DNA of 64,000 bases from Blastocladiella emersonii ATCC 22665 (GCA_025594325.1 JANHCV010000006.1:186001-250000); one strand, 5' to 3'; shown: positions 11,101 to 24,260, counted from the stretch's first letter. Numbers and translations: made by a program. The notes: generated by a model from the sequence alone, not told the origin.

Positions 11101-11720
11101 CGACTCGACCATCTCGGTGAGCAGCGGCTTGAGAGCGCTTTTGAACTTTATGGGCCGGATCCGCCGCCGCACTCCTGCTTGGTGCTGAACGACATTGTTT
11201 TTGTTTTGGCTGGATCCAGCGGCATAAACTAAACTTAACTCGTAGCCACGCATTCCATCTTGTCGCTCGCAGGACTGGGCTTTGGGTCGACCGACGGACC
11301 AAAACAACGCCCTGGATCGACGACCCTTTCACCTAGGCGCGCGTTCTCAAACGGTATTCTATGGCTGACGACGCTCAGAGAGCAGAGTCGCTGAAGGTGA
11401 CGATGCTCGATCGAGTGTTCCTGGCCTTTTATGTGAGCAAACCTTCCCACCTGCGCTGCGTTCTTTTGCAGGCCTGCACATGTCTCACATGTCTCACATG
11501 TTTCCATGCGACCAGCGCCGTGGGCGTGCGAGATCGGGCGTACGGTGCCGGATAATGTTTGTTGCGCGCGGCTATTGTTCTCTCCGTATTGCGTCTAGTC
11601 ATCCCGTCAGCAGAACCCAATCTGGCTGAGATCTGGGGTGACGGCGCGCCCGCTACGCGCTGCAGACTCGCCACGACGACGGAGCGAGAGAAACGGTCGT
11701 CAAACCGCGCCTGCCGAGGG
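8101..11720. other. Gene-poor region with simple repeats; no supported gene
   Basis: Simple repeats include three tandem copies of acgcgttttt near 8168-8198, a gcgtc array at 8817-8840 and an array of gagcgacgcg near 8870-8893. Open frames exist (for example 9162-9563 and 10255-10881 on plus), but they have low-complexity translations, no recognisable domain and no conserved partner. A short frame from 11361 (MADDAQRAESLKVTMLDRVF, followed by a possible GT donor at 11433) could be a first exon, but I found no matching downstream exon. Confidence 0.5.
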
Positions 11721-11723
11721 CCC

Positions 11724-11945
11724 ATGGATCCAGGGTGGATCCACCTTGAGCCTTCCAGCGCTGGATCCAGCATTAATCTAGCGTTGGATCCAGATTTCGC
11801 TGACTGGATCCACCATCATGAAAGGCTGATCCAGCCTTGACTGAGATGAGCTGGAATGAGCTTCGCGGCAACCTGGATCGAGACGTTGATCCATTTCCTT
11901 GAAAGTGGACCCACACCTTGATCCACGCGCCCTGGATCAACTTGT
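11724..11945. repeat. Second TGGATCCA-rich repeat field
   Basis: About ten copies of ggatcca and gatccag variants occur (catggatccagg, gtggatccacc, ctggatccagc, ctggatccacc). This is the same motif family as 7260-7560. Both fields lie just outside the duplicated modules, so the repeat may have spread with them. Confidence 0.65.
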
Positions 11946-12107
11946 TGTAAATGTAGTTCTAGGCGTCCATCTACGTCTGTATCCAACTCTTGCTCAGGCA
12001 GAACCAGGAGCTGATCGACGGTGAACATAGTGGTGAAGAAATTCGTGCGAAAATGTATCGAAATGGTCGCAACGACCCAGCAAACCATGCGAGGAAGCCG
12101 AACGCAA

Positions 12108-12560
12108 CTAGACGTGTTCGTGCTGCTGCAGGATGAGCTCGAGCCCGTCGCCAAACGTCGTGTTTGCGCCGCCAGGATCACGGCGGTCCACAAGGTCAAG
12201 CGAGTTGGCGATCTGCGGCATCATGAGCAGCGTGAGGCTCGCAGCGTCGTCGTACACGTTGATGAGGTACTTGGTGTACCCGCGCTGGTGCGCCGAAGAT
12301 GGCCGGTTCCCGTTCGGCGCGACGTGAAGGAAAGCCGAGATGGCCGACAACGGCACGATGTGGAACTCGCACGTGGCGGGCTGCGTGGGATGGAGAGCAA
12401 CCGTCTGCCCGGCGTTAAGGCCCGGCAGAACGACGTGCGGCACCGACTGGTACAGGTCGAAGTGCTCGACGACCATGCTTTCAAGCTGCATGCCGTCCAA
12501 CTCCAGGTGCGCGGTTTCCACTCGGCGAAGCGCATCCGAGAGCAACGGCGCGCTCAACAC
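12108..12560 (-). CDS. Hypothetical protein, repeated family member 2
   Basis: A 150-aa open frame paralogous to 4109-4567, with near-identity over the central 100 residues (FDLYQSVPHVV, NGNRPSSAHQRGYTKYLI). Its N-terminus (MLSAPLLSDALRRVE) and C-terminus differ from copy 1. I recognise no domain. Substitutions between the copies that keep the frame open support real coding at some time, but neither copy has independent evidence of expression. Confidence 0.4.
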   Translation of the reverse strand: MLSAPLLSDALRRVETAHLELDGMQLESMVVEHFDLYQSVPHVVLPGLNAGQTVALHPTQPATCEFHIVPLSAISAFLHVAPNGNRPSSAHQRGYTKYLINVYDDAASLTLLMMPQIANSLDLVDRRDPGGANTTFGDGLELILQQHEHV

Positions 12561-13960
12561 CTCACTTGCGACCCATAAAGCTTCACAATGCGACAGTCCT
12601 CACGACTGCCGCGGGCTCTCTTCGCGGGGAGAGCGCCGCGGCGTGGCTCGCCAGCAAACCAGGTCCGTTTCGACCAATTTCCAATGCTCACGTCACGGCC
12701 ACGCGCTTGCAGCAAGTAATTCATGGGTAAATCATCGAGTGCGACGTCGCCGTGCTGTCGCCGGGAGGAGGGAGCGCCGCCGTTGCGAAGGGAGGAGCGA
12801 AACGCGTCGAAACGCGTCGGAATGAGGTCACGCGTGGGCACGCCGCTCGTTTCGGCCGCGTTCGCTTTTGCGGACTCTGCGCCGCGGCGATTCGCGCGCT
12901 CTCGCCTCATCACCACCAACCATGCCATCGACCCACTCGACACCCGCAACCTCGTGCAACCGCCTGCACTACCACCCCTCGACCCCCATGTAACTCATGT
13001 CGACGCGCATCCGCCCGACGCCGCATCGGGCCCGCGCCGCTTGGTGACTTCCACAGTATGCGATGCGTCTCTTGCCTTCTCCTCCCCCGCGACGTGCATC
13101 TGCAGTCATGCCTCAAGTCCGCCGACACGCCCTGCACGCGTCGACGGGACTCGCGCCCGCTGCGCTCGATGCCCACGCCGCGTTCCCACGCCTTTCGCGC
13201 CGGCTGTCCGTTCGTTCACTGACGCACTCACCTTACGACCGCTTTGCCCTGCTTTCTAGCCTTCGAAAAGCACCTCAAGCTGTAGCGGCGCTCGTGGGGG
13301 TCAGTGGCAACGTGTTTGCGTCGACCCTGACCAAGTTCACGACATGGTACGCGGTGTGCGACTTGGTCTACCTCTCCTGCGGACCGAGACTAACATGTTC
13401 GCGGCCGCCATGAGTAGGGCACCGAGTACGCCAAGCAGCGGCAAGTGGGCTGACCCTCACCTGCGGCATCAACTCGCGCACGACGCGCCCAAGCCCGCAA
13501 GGTACAGTCCTTCTCCTTCGCGTTCTCGGCGCGATTCGCACTGCGTGCGGGCACCGCCGAGCTTCGAGTTCCCGAGCGGTCTCGCTCGTGTCCTCTGTCG
13601 GTGCGGGTCTCGGCGACGTGGCTCGCGTGCTCGCGTCGATCGGACTCCTCGCCTGACTTTTTTGCTCACTTGTCTCCGCCACGTCGCCCATAGCCTCGGT
13701 CAACGACAACAAACCTCAGCTATGATCAAGAACATGCTGCGAGGTCTCGCTGCTCGGGTCGTCGCTGGCCTCAAGCACGCGCTCGGCTGCGCGTGCGAGT
13801 CCCAGTTCGAGGCATGCGACTCGGTCGGCATCCTCGCGGACCGACACTGACACGGCCGGCTCGAGTAGGTCATCAAGTACACCACGCTGCAGCGGCAAGG
13901 TCCGCCTCGTCGTCCGCCCTTGCGGCTTGCCCGAGGTCACGCGGTACGGGCTCCATCCCT
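12108..13960. repeat. Duplicated module, copy 2 (paralogue of 4109-5960)
   Basis: Same order and orientation as copy 1: minus ORF, spacer, conserved leader, plus-strand ATG at 13722. Similarity is patchy in the spacer and very high around the leader (cgcccatagcctcggtcaac). Confidence 0.75.
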
Positions 13961-14240
13961 TTTGTACTCGTCGTGATTAATCGCCCGGCACGTCGTCGCT
14001 GTCCGGCTCTACCGCACACGAGCTGGTGCGCTCGGGTTCTGACCTGGTGCCTGCCGACACGACCCGCTCGCCCAACACCTTCTTGATCATCGCTCACTCG
14101 TCGCCGCCACGTCACCCATAGGCTCGATCTACCACGACAAGCTGCTGCGGGGCTCGCCCACCGACTGGTCGGCGCTGCCCTCGAGCCGGCACTCGGCCGC
14201 GCACACGTTCATGGCCAAGGTACGCGACTCGGTCCGGCCT
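13722..14240 (+). pseudogene. Decayed copies of the MIKN...-type gene start
   Basis: The frame from 13722 reads MIKNMLRGLAARVVAGLKHA, parallel to 5744. Where copy 1 has a splice donor (gag|gtacgcg) this copy reads gaggcatgcg, so the GT is lost. The following exon-like sequence (ctgcagcggcaaggtccgcc) is recognisable but diverges quickly. At about 14085-14240 a third version of the leader and exon 1 appears (cgccacgtcacccatagg, then KLLRGSPTDWSAL), again ending at a gtacgcgactcgg donor. Together they look like remnants of tandem or dispersed duplication. Confidence 0.5.
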
Positions 14241-14851
14241 TCCCTTATCCCGTATCACGGCTGACCGTTACGCGTTCGTTGTAGCTGAACAACCCGGGCT
14301 CCTGCTGCACTCGCTGTCGAGTCGGGTTTCCTTCACGGCCGGGTCAAGAACTCGGACTCACGCTGACGTACGAGATCAACTCGGTCCCCGCGCGTCCCCA
14401 CCTCCTGCTGCTCGAGTACCTCCTCAAGTTAACCAGCTGCACCGCGCGCCGCTGCCCTCGCCGACCGCCTTCAAGGTCCACCTGCTCGAGTCGGCCGTCG
14501 AGCAGCTCTCAAGTCCATCAACAACGCGAGCAGTCAAGAAGCAGGACTGACGGCGACCGCGGCCAAGGCGACGGGGCTCGCGGCGTGTGTCACGGACAAC
14601 CGCCTGCGCGCCGACGCGTCGCTCGTCGCATGGGCGGGTCGCCGACCAAGCTGCGGCCTTCGTCGTCGGCTCTTCCTGTCCCTCCCACCTCATCCTGCGC
14701 GTGCGGCCGCGTATATATATCAAATTGCGTCTCATTCAGTGTGTCGTTCAAGGTCAGGACTGGGTCATGCGAGTGATCGTTCGACGCTTGCAGCGGACCC
14801 GATCAACATGTTACTTTTATCAATCGGGCGGGCAAAGATCTCGTTCGATAG

Positions 14852-15634
14852 TTGTTCGAGTTGTCACACGAGCACATCCAGTACAAGAGGATAGAGACTC
14901 GCACTGTCCTGGAAAACGGTGACCTCCGCACAGTCACGTCCAAGTCGGGCTATGTCAAGCCAAAGCCGCTTGAAGCACCTCCGGGCGGGATTGGATTCTT
15001 TGGTGCCGTTAAAGCTCTTTTCAATGCGTTGGGCGAAATCAAGCAGTTTCTGGAGGAGGCAGAGACCAAGCACGAAGAGCAGCTGCGACGTCCAGGGATC
15101 ACTAAGCAAGTGGTGCAGCAGCAGCGACTCAAAGACGGCACCGAGGTGCACTTCCTGCACGAGTCGAAAGTGGGGGACCTGCCGCCACATGTTACTGTTG
15201 TTCACCATCCAATCACGACTCCTACGCGGGTCGTCCAGGCGCAAACCGCGCTTCTAAAGCACAGAAGGATGAAACGAGCAAGTAGCGTACGCTTGTCTCA
15301 ATCCAAACCTCCCGTGTTCACGATGTTTTGGCCAACGTTGTCGCGAATACGCACGTGTAAGTCCGAGTTGAAGCGTACAGGTTCAGGGTGCGAGAGGAAG
15401 GTTCAGCACGATGCACGAGAGGCCGAGATGATGGAGACAGTGATGGACACGGCGAAGGAGGTAGACACAGAAGGAAAGGAAGGGCGTATAACGACGGCTA
15501 ATAGTAGCAGCGATCCAGAACAAAACCAGAGGGAGCGGAGACGCTCGCTCGAGGTGAGCGTGCGACCCCGCGGCGAGGCAGTCCGCCAGCGGTGCCTGGA
15601 AGTGTGGCGCCGCCGGCGCGTGCCACTCGCGTGA
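14852..15634 (+). CDS. Hypothetical protein, internal or 3' exon
   Basis: An open frame of about 260 codons without a clear ATG at its beginning. It may open at a splice acceptor (ttcgatag just before 14852). The first 130 residues look protein-like (RIETRTVLENGDLRTVTSKS, then an amphipathic FFGAVKALFNALGEIKQFLEE, then VVQQQRLKDGTEVHFLHESK). The C-terminal part is rich in Lys, Arg and Glu and may be read-through. I recognise no family and did not find the 5' exon. Confidence 0.4.
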   Translation: MFELSHEHIQYKRIETRTVLENGDLRTVTSKSGYVKPKPLEAPPGGIGFFGAVKALFNALGEIKQFLEEAETKHEEQLRRPGITKQVVQQQRLKDGTEVHFLHESKVGDLPPHVTVVHHPITTPTRVVQAQTALLKHRRMKRASSVRLSQSKPPVFTMFWPTLSRIRTCKSELKRTGSGCERKVQHDAREAEMMETVMDTAKEVDTEGKEGRITTANSSSDPEQNQRERRRSLEVSVRPRGEAVRQRCLEVWRRRRVPLA

Positions 15635-16033
15635 TTGTCCTACGCGTCTCTCGCGGTCGGGCCAGCGTGCGTGTGTGTACTTAAACTGTCCGGAAGTATT
15701 TAAATTACTTTGGCTAGTTGCCGCGTGCCTTAATTCGCATGATAAGTCCCTCGTAAGACGAACGCGACATAGCTAACCTGGTACCCTTCCCGCAGCAAAG
15801 TCTGCTTGAGATTTTCAGCTCCCAATTTCGCTCGATGAGCCGACGCCAGGCTTCACTCATCGCTGCTCCCCCTTGCCGCGCAAGCCCAAGACCAGAAACA
15901 ATACAGCGACCGCAACAATCGTGTCAGCCATCATCCTGCCTAGTGCTTGATAACCGGGTACTCCATCCGTCTGTTGTCGCAGAGGAGCCTTGTAAAATCC
16001 TTGTTAACCGCGTTGCGAGGTTTACTGTGCCGA

Positions 16034-16090
16034 GGGCCGCACTCACGGAAACGACGCGGAATTTTCACGGCGCTCGCGCGAGTGCGGCCC
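16034..16090. mobile_element. 57-bp MITE-like element, copy 1
   Basis: Begins gggccgcactc and ends gagtgcggccc, perfect 11-bp inverted termini. The core (ttttcacggc) and the overall length match the element at 17578-17634 when that one is reverse-complemented. It carries no coding capacity. A non-autonomous transposon remnant or a hairpin-forming repeat are both possible. Confidence 0.55.
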
Positions 16091-17577
16091 GCCAATGCGG
16101 ACGAAAAGGCGCCATCGCCTCTCGTTGCGCCTGCTGATCGGGCATGTGGACCAGCTGCGCACTTGTAGCATACGATTCAACAATATGAAAACATTTAGAA
16201 TGTTCTAGTCGGTACAGAGCTGCAGTTTCCTGACCTTGACGGCACGGGGCCGGTTCCTTGGTCTCACGCTCTAAGCGGCGCGCGCGCAAGTCCGTCGACC
16301 TATCCTGAGTCGCCTCACATATTGCAGCAAGTCCATGTGCATGATTCTTCCATAGTTGAGCGTTGGATGGAGGCAGGATCGAGCAGGCCGTCGCTCCTGC
16401 GTTCACGCGCCGTGTGGCGCAACGCGGTCAGCTGATGGATCGGCTGGGCCGTGGCTTGCTTCCCGGCGACGTTCTTCGTGCGGCCCGCCTGGCGCTCGCT
16501 TTCTCCCCACGTTAGACTGTGATTCTCAAATACCATGTAACTCACTCCATGCAATGCGACTATTTATGTCTCCTCATCATCTTTGCGTGAGCTGTAGCCC
16601 TCACGCTGCTAGTGCCCGCCTGCCACTGTTTGGGCGCCACCGTCGCTCGCCCCATGCTTTACTCTACGCTCCTCACTCAGCGATTTGATGTAACTCATAA
16701 TTTCTTGCTTTTATCGGTACCGCTAAACCTAGTCCAGCTTGCTCCGCTCCGCGCGCGTGCTCATACTGTGACACTCGTAGCGCCTGGTTCAATTGCCTTG
16801 CCGGCGTCAAGATCGCATTGCGAGCAGGATACATCTCGCTTGACGAACGACTCGTTGCGTGAGCCATCACAAGCTGCGCGTTTGGTCCCGCTCGATTGAG
16901 TCCGTGGACGATCTTGCAATCCGCCAAGCGAGCTGCGCCGGCCCAACGCGAGCGCGCAACGCGGCGGTGTACACATCTGCTTGACGCGGCAGTGTGCGCG
17001 TCTGCCTCACGCGTGATGCGCATCACAGCCTGCGTCGCGGGCAAGTCGCTCTCGGCCTGGTTGGCACGTCTCACTCAGCTTGAAGGTCTCCTTCCCCCGG
17101 TACGCCCGCTTCGCTCCTGACGGCTTTCGTGCCAGAAGGCTGCGGTTTCACAGCGAGCCGGTCTCGCCAGGCAATTTCACTGAACCGCCACTTCTCCGTA
17201 GGCCCGGCGGCTTTTGGGCCATCAACTCACGTGTTCCGTTTGGCGCGACGGCATTGCTTTCAGCTTCTGTATCATGTACAACAGGGCTGTTGAAGGTGCC
17301 ACTTTGCGCGCCCTCTTCCTGGAGTTGCCGCACGACTTACCGCCGCTCAACCATCTAGGTCTCTTGGGAACACACTTCGCTGAAATCCAATGCACGCTGC
17401 GCGTGCTTCAGATCTCGGTTGCTTCATTTCGCATACTCCAACCTCACGCAGCTCCAACTAATGTTACGGTTCGTCTCATCGGTCGCTTCGTCCTCCATCC
17501 CCGCGTTCGCAAATCGTGTGGTTCGCCCACTCCTGTCGCCGCACTTCGAGCCCGCACGACTTCCGCGCACCGCGACT

Positions 17578-17634
17578 GGGCCGCACTCGCGCGGATGCCG
17601 TGAAAAGGACGCGTCACTCGCGCGAGTGCGGCCC
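17578..17634. mobile_element. 57-bp MITE-like element, copy 2 (inverted)
   Basis: The 16-bp inverted termini (gggccgcactcgcgcg and its complement) are perfect. Length equals copy 1, and the core gccgtgaaaa is the reverse complement of that in copy 1. Confidence 0.6.
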
Positions 17635-18077
17635 TCGACTTTGTCATATCGCGGTACGGGACGTTCATGCGGGACTCGAGGTGCGGCGGCGCCTGACGCG
17701 GCGGGCGGGCGCGTGGCGTGATGGAGTGTGTGATCGCTTGTTGGACCTTGCAATACACGATCCTCGCACGACCCCATGTTCCCGCCGTCGCGCTACCTTA
17801 CACCTGATTGCTCGCCGCGACTGTGACAGTGTGAAGGCGAGGGGGTGCGGCGCGGCCGAAGTTGTTCGTCCGCGGCACGATCCTGGCACCGTCGCGATGA
17901 TTCGGGTTTTTTTTTGCCCCATCGCTCGAGTACCAACAAGCCCGCACTCAGTACGATGCCTTCTCGACGCGCTTGAGGTTCAGGATCACCAAGACGAAGA
18001 TGGATAAACACGGATTCACGGCTAGTATATATGTACAAAACTGCGGGGTATCATCATCATCCTCATCGCTATCACCA

Positions 18078-18857
18078 TCAAACGCCGGCCGCGAGCACGT
18101 ACGGCGGCGGCATCTCGCACGCGGTCCATCCAGGCACGCTGCCGAGGTCCGTCAGGTCGACGTCGCCAACCGGCACCTCGCCGCCATCACCACATTCTCT
18201 TGGTGCCAGCGCCGCCTCGGCCGAGTACGCCGGCAGCGCGTCGGCAAAGAACCCGTACGTCTGGTCGTTGGCAGGCTGCCAGATAAACGCGTCGTTGCCA
18301 AAGTTGACCGCGAGGACCGCGTCGCGCGTCCCGCCGACCGTCGGGTACACGCCGTGGGCGACGGGCAGACACTCGGCGGCGGCGGTCCCCATCTCCTCGC
18401 CGTTGAGCGTGAAGAAGACCGTGTTGCGCCGGACACACCACCCGACGCCAACGGTATCGCCGACGCCGAACCGGCGGCCGTAGGCCGCGTCGAAGGTGCC
18501 GTTGATGTACTTGCGCCCCGCGCTGTGGAACCCGACGCCGATGCCCGCGAGCCCTGGGCCCAGCGTGTACCCCGGACAGTCGCCGCGCGCGAGGCCGACG
18601 CACACGAGGCTTGCGCCGGCGCGCGGTTGTTCGAGGACCGTGACCTCGAAGTAGAAGACGGACTGCGTGTTGGTGGAGGTGAAGTGGATTGGGATCGGGA
18701 AGTTGGACTGCGCGTTGCGGACGTGCGGGCCAGTGAACTGGATGGTGCGCTCGCGGATCTTGACGCTGACGCTCGGGTCGCCCACCACGCCACGCTTGGT
18801 CAGGTCGCACAGCGGCGCGAGCGTGTAGTCGTCGGGGGACGAGGGCAGGTGGGTCAT
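18078..18857 (-). CDS. SPRY-domain protein
   Basis: Single-exon 259-aa protein. Residues about 50-215 fit a B30.2/SPRY fold: FYFEVTVLEQ, VCVGLARGDCPGYTLGP, IGVGFHSAGRKYING, VGVGWCVRRNTVFFTLNGE, and a final VNFGNDAFIWQP. This order is typical of RanBPM/Vid30-type and Ash2-type SPRY domains. No LisH, CTLH or RING domain is seen, so it is a SPRY-only protein likely to act as a binding module. The partner is unknown. The ATG at 18857 directly precedes MTHLPSSPDD. The upstream 380 bp shows no other gene. Confidence 0.8.
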   Translation of the reverse strand: MTHLPSSPDDYTLAPLCDLTKRGVVGDPSVSVKIRERTIQFTGPHVRNAQSNFPIPIHFTSTNTQSVFYFEVTVLEQPRAGASLVCVGLARGDCPGYTLGPGLAGIGVGFHSAGRKYINGTFDAAYGRRFGVGDTVGVGWCVRRNTVFFTLNGEEMGTAAAECLPVAHGVYPTVGGTRDAVLAVNFGNDAFIWQPANDQTYGFFADALPAYSAEAALAPRECGDGGEVPVGDVDLTDLGSVPGWTACEMPPPYVLAAGV

Positions 18858-19241
18858 GTTGATGGTCGTCGACTAGTGTTGGGCGGAGTGATGTAGGAAG
18901 GCGGGGGCCGCGGGGGTTTATGTACGCCGGGCCTCGTCCTTGCGCCGTCGTCCTCGTCGACGACGATTAAATATCACGTCCGCGGCCGGCTACGCGATTG
19001 CTGCACCGTGTGCATCGCGAGCGTCATCCGAAACGTTTTTCGCGCTACGGGATAGCGTATCTGAGGGAGCGATAACCTGCGCACCATGCGGCGCCCGCGT
19101 CGCCGCCATCAGCCGCGCCGCGCTATCATGAAACACGACGTGATTAAAAACCTGTTTTTGATTTTCTCTTTCACACTCTGGCGCGCGGCGTTGGGCGTGT
19201 CGCGCCACCCGACCCGCCATGACGTGCATGACGCGGGGTCT

Positions 19242-21677
<2,436 letters not shown>

Positions 21678-24260
21678 ATGCCCGCCCACGCCGAGCCCGT
21701 GATGCGCGCGGCCGCCGACTTTGCGCCGGCCATCTACGTCCCCGTGCACGCCGACTTTTCGCAGATCGAGTATGTGGCGCCGTTCCTCGAGCAGTACAAG
21801 GGCAGCAAGGTGTTCGTGTACAAGTGGAACGGGATCCGCGACAAGATGCTGCACTACTACACGCACTCGCCCGAGTACCAGCAGGCGCAGCTCGGCGTCT
21901 ACGACTTTTCGCTCAAGAACATTGTGCAGTGCATCCTCGCCGAGCCGCCCGGCCGCAAGGTCGTGTTCCTGCTCACCGCGTCCATGGCCTACTTCTTCGG
22001 CGAGTACCAGCGCGACCTGCTGCGCGCCGTCAAGTCGGCGCTCGACGCGCTCGCTGACGACCTCGAGCGCGAGGCCAACGGGGACCCCGCGGCCCTCGCG
22101 CGCGCCCGCGAGCTGCGCGGGAAAGTCAGCGGCGTCTCGGTCGTCGGCCACTGCAGCTACGGGTGCGCGAGCTGCAAGGGCAACGACCACAAGGTGCCCA
22201 TCTACTGGACGCGCTACGTCAAGGGCAGCATCCCCTACACCAAGGAGCACGTGGCGCGCCAGTTCGGCATCGCCTACCCGCCGCCCGCGGGTGGCCAGAA
22301 GCCGATCCCCGTCCTGTGCGCGCCGTCGACGGGCGAGACGTCCGTGCTCCTGCACCGCCCGATCCTCGAGTACCTCAAGCAGCTGCAGGACGCGGGCCAC
22401 TACACGTTCGTGTGGAAGCTGCACCCGGCCGTCTACAACCGCGCGTGGTACGACGAGTCGCGCGTCGAGGACCGCACCGAGATCGAGAACGTGCAGTGGA
22501 TCTTCGCCAACTTTGCCGTGACGCGCGAGGACGAGCCGTGCCTGCTGCCCTTCATCGAGGCGTTCCCGCTCGTCTTCTGCGACCTGCACTCGTCGGTCCC
22601 CTTTATCGCGTCGTACTTCTCGCCGAAACCCATTGTCTGCTACTGGAACGACGCCGACTACGAGGTGCCCGCCGGCCGCGACCCGCAGTTCCTCGCCGGC
22701 CTGCACGTCTTCCAGCACCTCGACGAGCTCAAGGGAATGCTGTCGCCGACGGCCGTGCCCGACCCGCGCGGCGATATCGCCTTCTTCTGGTCCACCTACG
22801 GCCGCGTCGACGGCAACGAGGTCGGCCGGTTCGCCTCGCTCGCCAACTGGCCGCTCGCCGCCGACTCGGTCCCCGCCGACCCCACCGTCGACCTGACGCC
22901 CGTCCTGCGCCGCGCCATCGGCGCCGTGACCAACGCGTGGGACGCGCTCCTCGAAAAGGTCGAGACCGCCGCCATGGACCTCCCCGACGACGAGGACCCG
23001 CTCAGCGACATGAAGTCCGCCATGGGCCTCTTCTCCGACACCCAGCTGCTGCCCCGCACCCCGCGCGTCCCGCCGCCCATCGCCGGCCAGATGCACGACT
23101 CGGCCGTCGCCGTCAACGGCACCACCGAGATCCAGGGAAAGCGCGTCTCGGTCCTGTCGCTCAACCTGTGGCTCGGCGGCGAGGGCTGCTACAAGTCGGG
23201 TCTCCTCGCGGGCGCGCGGTTCGCGGGGGGTCCCGCGATCCCGGCCGCCGACACCCAGGCCGCGCTCGTCGAGGCGACGGCGCGCGCGATCCTCGCCGCG
23301 GGCGCGGACGTGGTCGGGTGCCAGGAGACGGCGACGCTGCCGCGCGATTTGGGGGATCACGAGGCCGAGATTGACCGCGGCGAGCTCGGCGGGCGCACGT
23401 CGGTGCTCCCGGCCCTCGCGCGCGCGCTGACCGCGCTGTCGGGCGGCGAGACCTGGACCGCCGTCGACCAGGGCATCCTGACGCCCGGCAAGGGCAACCG
23501 GCACCCGTGGGGCGTGCTGACGCGGCTGCCCGTTTTGGCGACGTCGCCCGCGCGGTTCGGCGTCCAGGTCGATGTCGGCGGCGGCACCCCCGCGTGGGTG
23601 TTCAACACGCACCTGCCGTACAAGCCGTACGCGCCGTACCAGCTCATCCGGCCGAACCCGATCGCGTACGAGGCCGACGCGCCGCTCAAGGACGCGGCCG
23701 AGGCCGTCGCGTCGTGCACCGCCGCGCGCGGGGAGCAGGTCACCGCGCTCCTTGCCGACATTGCCGCCGCCACGAGCTCGAACAGCGACACGACGCCCGT
23801 GTTCCTGACGGGCGACTTCAACGAGCCGAGCCACCGCGACTGGACCAACGCCGCGACGGTCGCGGGGTACCACCCGGTCCCCGTCGCGTGGCCGTGCACG
23901 TCCCGCGTCGAGCGCGAGGCCGGGTTCACCGACTCGCTGCGCGCCGCGTACCCGGACCCCGTCGCGCACCCCGCCTGGACGTGGTGCACGTACGGCGAGG
24001 AGATGCAGAGCGGCAAGGGCGACGACGAGGGGTGGCGCGTGCAGGGCGACGGCGCCCGGGATGCGGCGGACCGCATCGATTTCGTGTTCCACCGCGGCAG
24101 CAAGGTGCAGGTCGAGAGCGTCGAGGTTGTGGGGAGCGCCAAGTCGCTCGGGAACGGGACCGAGTTCAAGGCCGTCGGGCTCGTCCAGATCGCGGTGGAG
24201 AACGACGCGTGGCCGTCGGACCACCGCGGCGTCGTGGCGCGGTACCGGATCGCGGCGTAA
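21678..24260 (+). CDS. CDP-glycerol glycerophosphotransferase-like / EEP phosphatase fusion
   Basis: Intron-free 860-aa protein starting MPAHAEPVMR. The N-terminal half resembles the TagB/TagF glycerophosphotransferase fold: VLCAPSTGET (about 212-221), WKLHP (246-250), and VFCDLHSSVPFIASYF followed by KPIVCYW (about 300-322), which corresponds to the family's SDYSS...KP motif. The C-terminal part from about residue 488 is an endonuclease/exonuclease/phosphatase domain: VLSLNLWLGG, GCQET, NTHLPY, GDFNEP (about 712) and SDHRG (about 847), close to secreted sphingomyelinase-like EEP proteins. No signal peptide or membrane segment is seen. The combination suggests synthesis or turnover of a polyol-phosphate or phosphodiester, which is inference. 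Confidence 0.7.
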   Translation: MPAHAEPVMRAAADFAPAIYVPVHADFSQIEYVAPFLEQYKGSKVFVYKWNGIRDKMLHYYTHSPEYQQAQLGVYDFSLKNIVQCILAEPPGRKVVFLLTASMAYFFGEYQRDLLRAVKSALDALADDLEREANGDPAALARARELRGKVSGVSVVGHCSYGCASCKGNDHKVPIYWTRYVKGSIPYTKEHVARQFGIAYPPPAGGQKPIPVLCAPSTGETSVLLHRPILEYLKQLQDAGHYTFVWKLHPAVYNRAWYDESRVEDRTEIENVQWIFANFAVTREDEPCLLPFIEAFPLVFCDLHSSVPFIASYFSPKPIVCYWNDADYEVPAGRDPQFLAGLHVFQHLDELKGMLSPTAVPDPRGDIAFFWSTYGRVDGNEVGRFASLANWPLAADSVPADPTVDLTPVLRRAIGAVTNAWDALLEKVETAAMDLPDDEDPLSDMKSAMGLFSDTQLLPRTPRVPPPIAGQMHDSAVAVNGTTEIQGKRVSVLSLNLWLGGEGCYKSGLLAGARFAGGPAIPAADTQAALVEATARAILAAGADVVGCQETATLPRDLGDHEAEIDRGELGGRTSVLPALARALTALSGGETWTAVDQGILTPGKGNRHPWGVLTRLPVLATSPARFGVQVDVGGGTPAWVFNTHLPYKPYAPYQLIRPNPIAYEADAPLKDAAEAVASCTAARGEQVTALLADIAAATSSNSDTTPVFLTGDFNEPSHRDWTNAATVAGYHPVPVAWPCTSRVEREAGFTDSLRAAYPDPVAHPAWTWCTYGEEMQSGKGDDEGWRVQGDGARDAADRIDFVFHRGSKVQVESVEVVGSAKSLGNGTEFKAVGLVQIAVENDAWPSDHRGVVARYRIAA

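Larger units (their letters stand above)
15635..18077. other. Gene-poor region with MITE-like elements; no supported gene
   Basis: Apart from two 57-bp inverted-repeat elements listed separately, I see no conserved protein. Open frames here are short and their translations lack domains. Confidence 0.5.
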
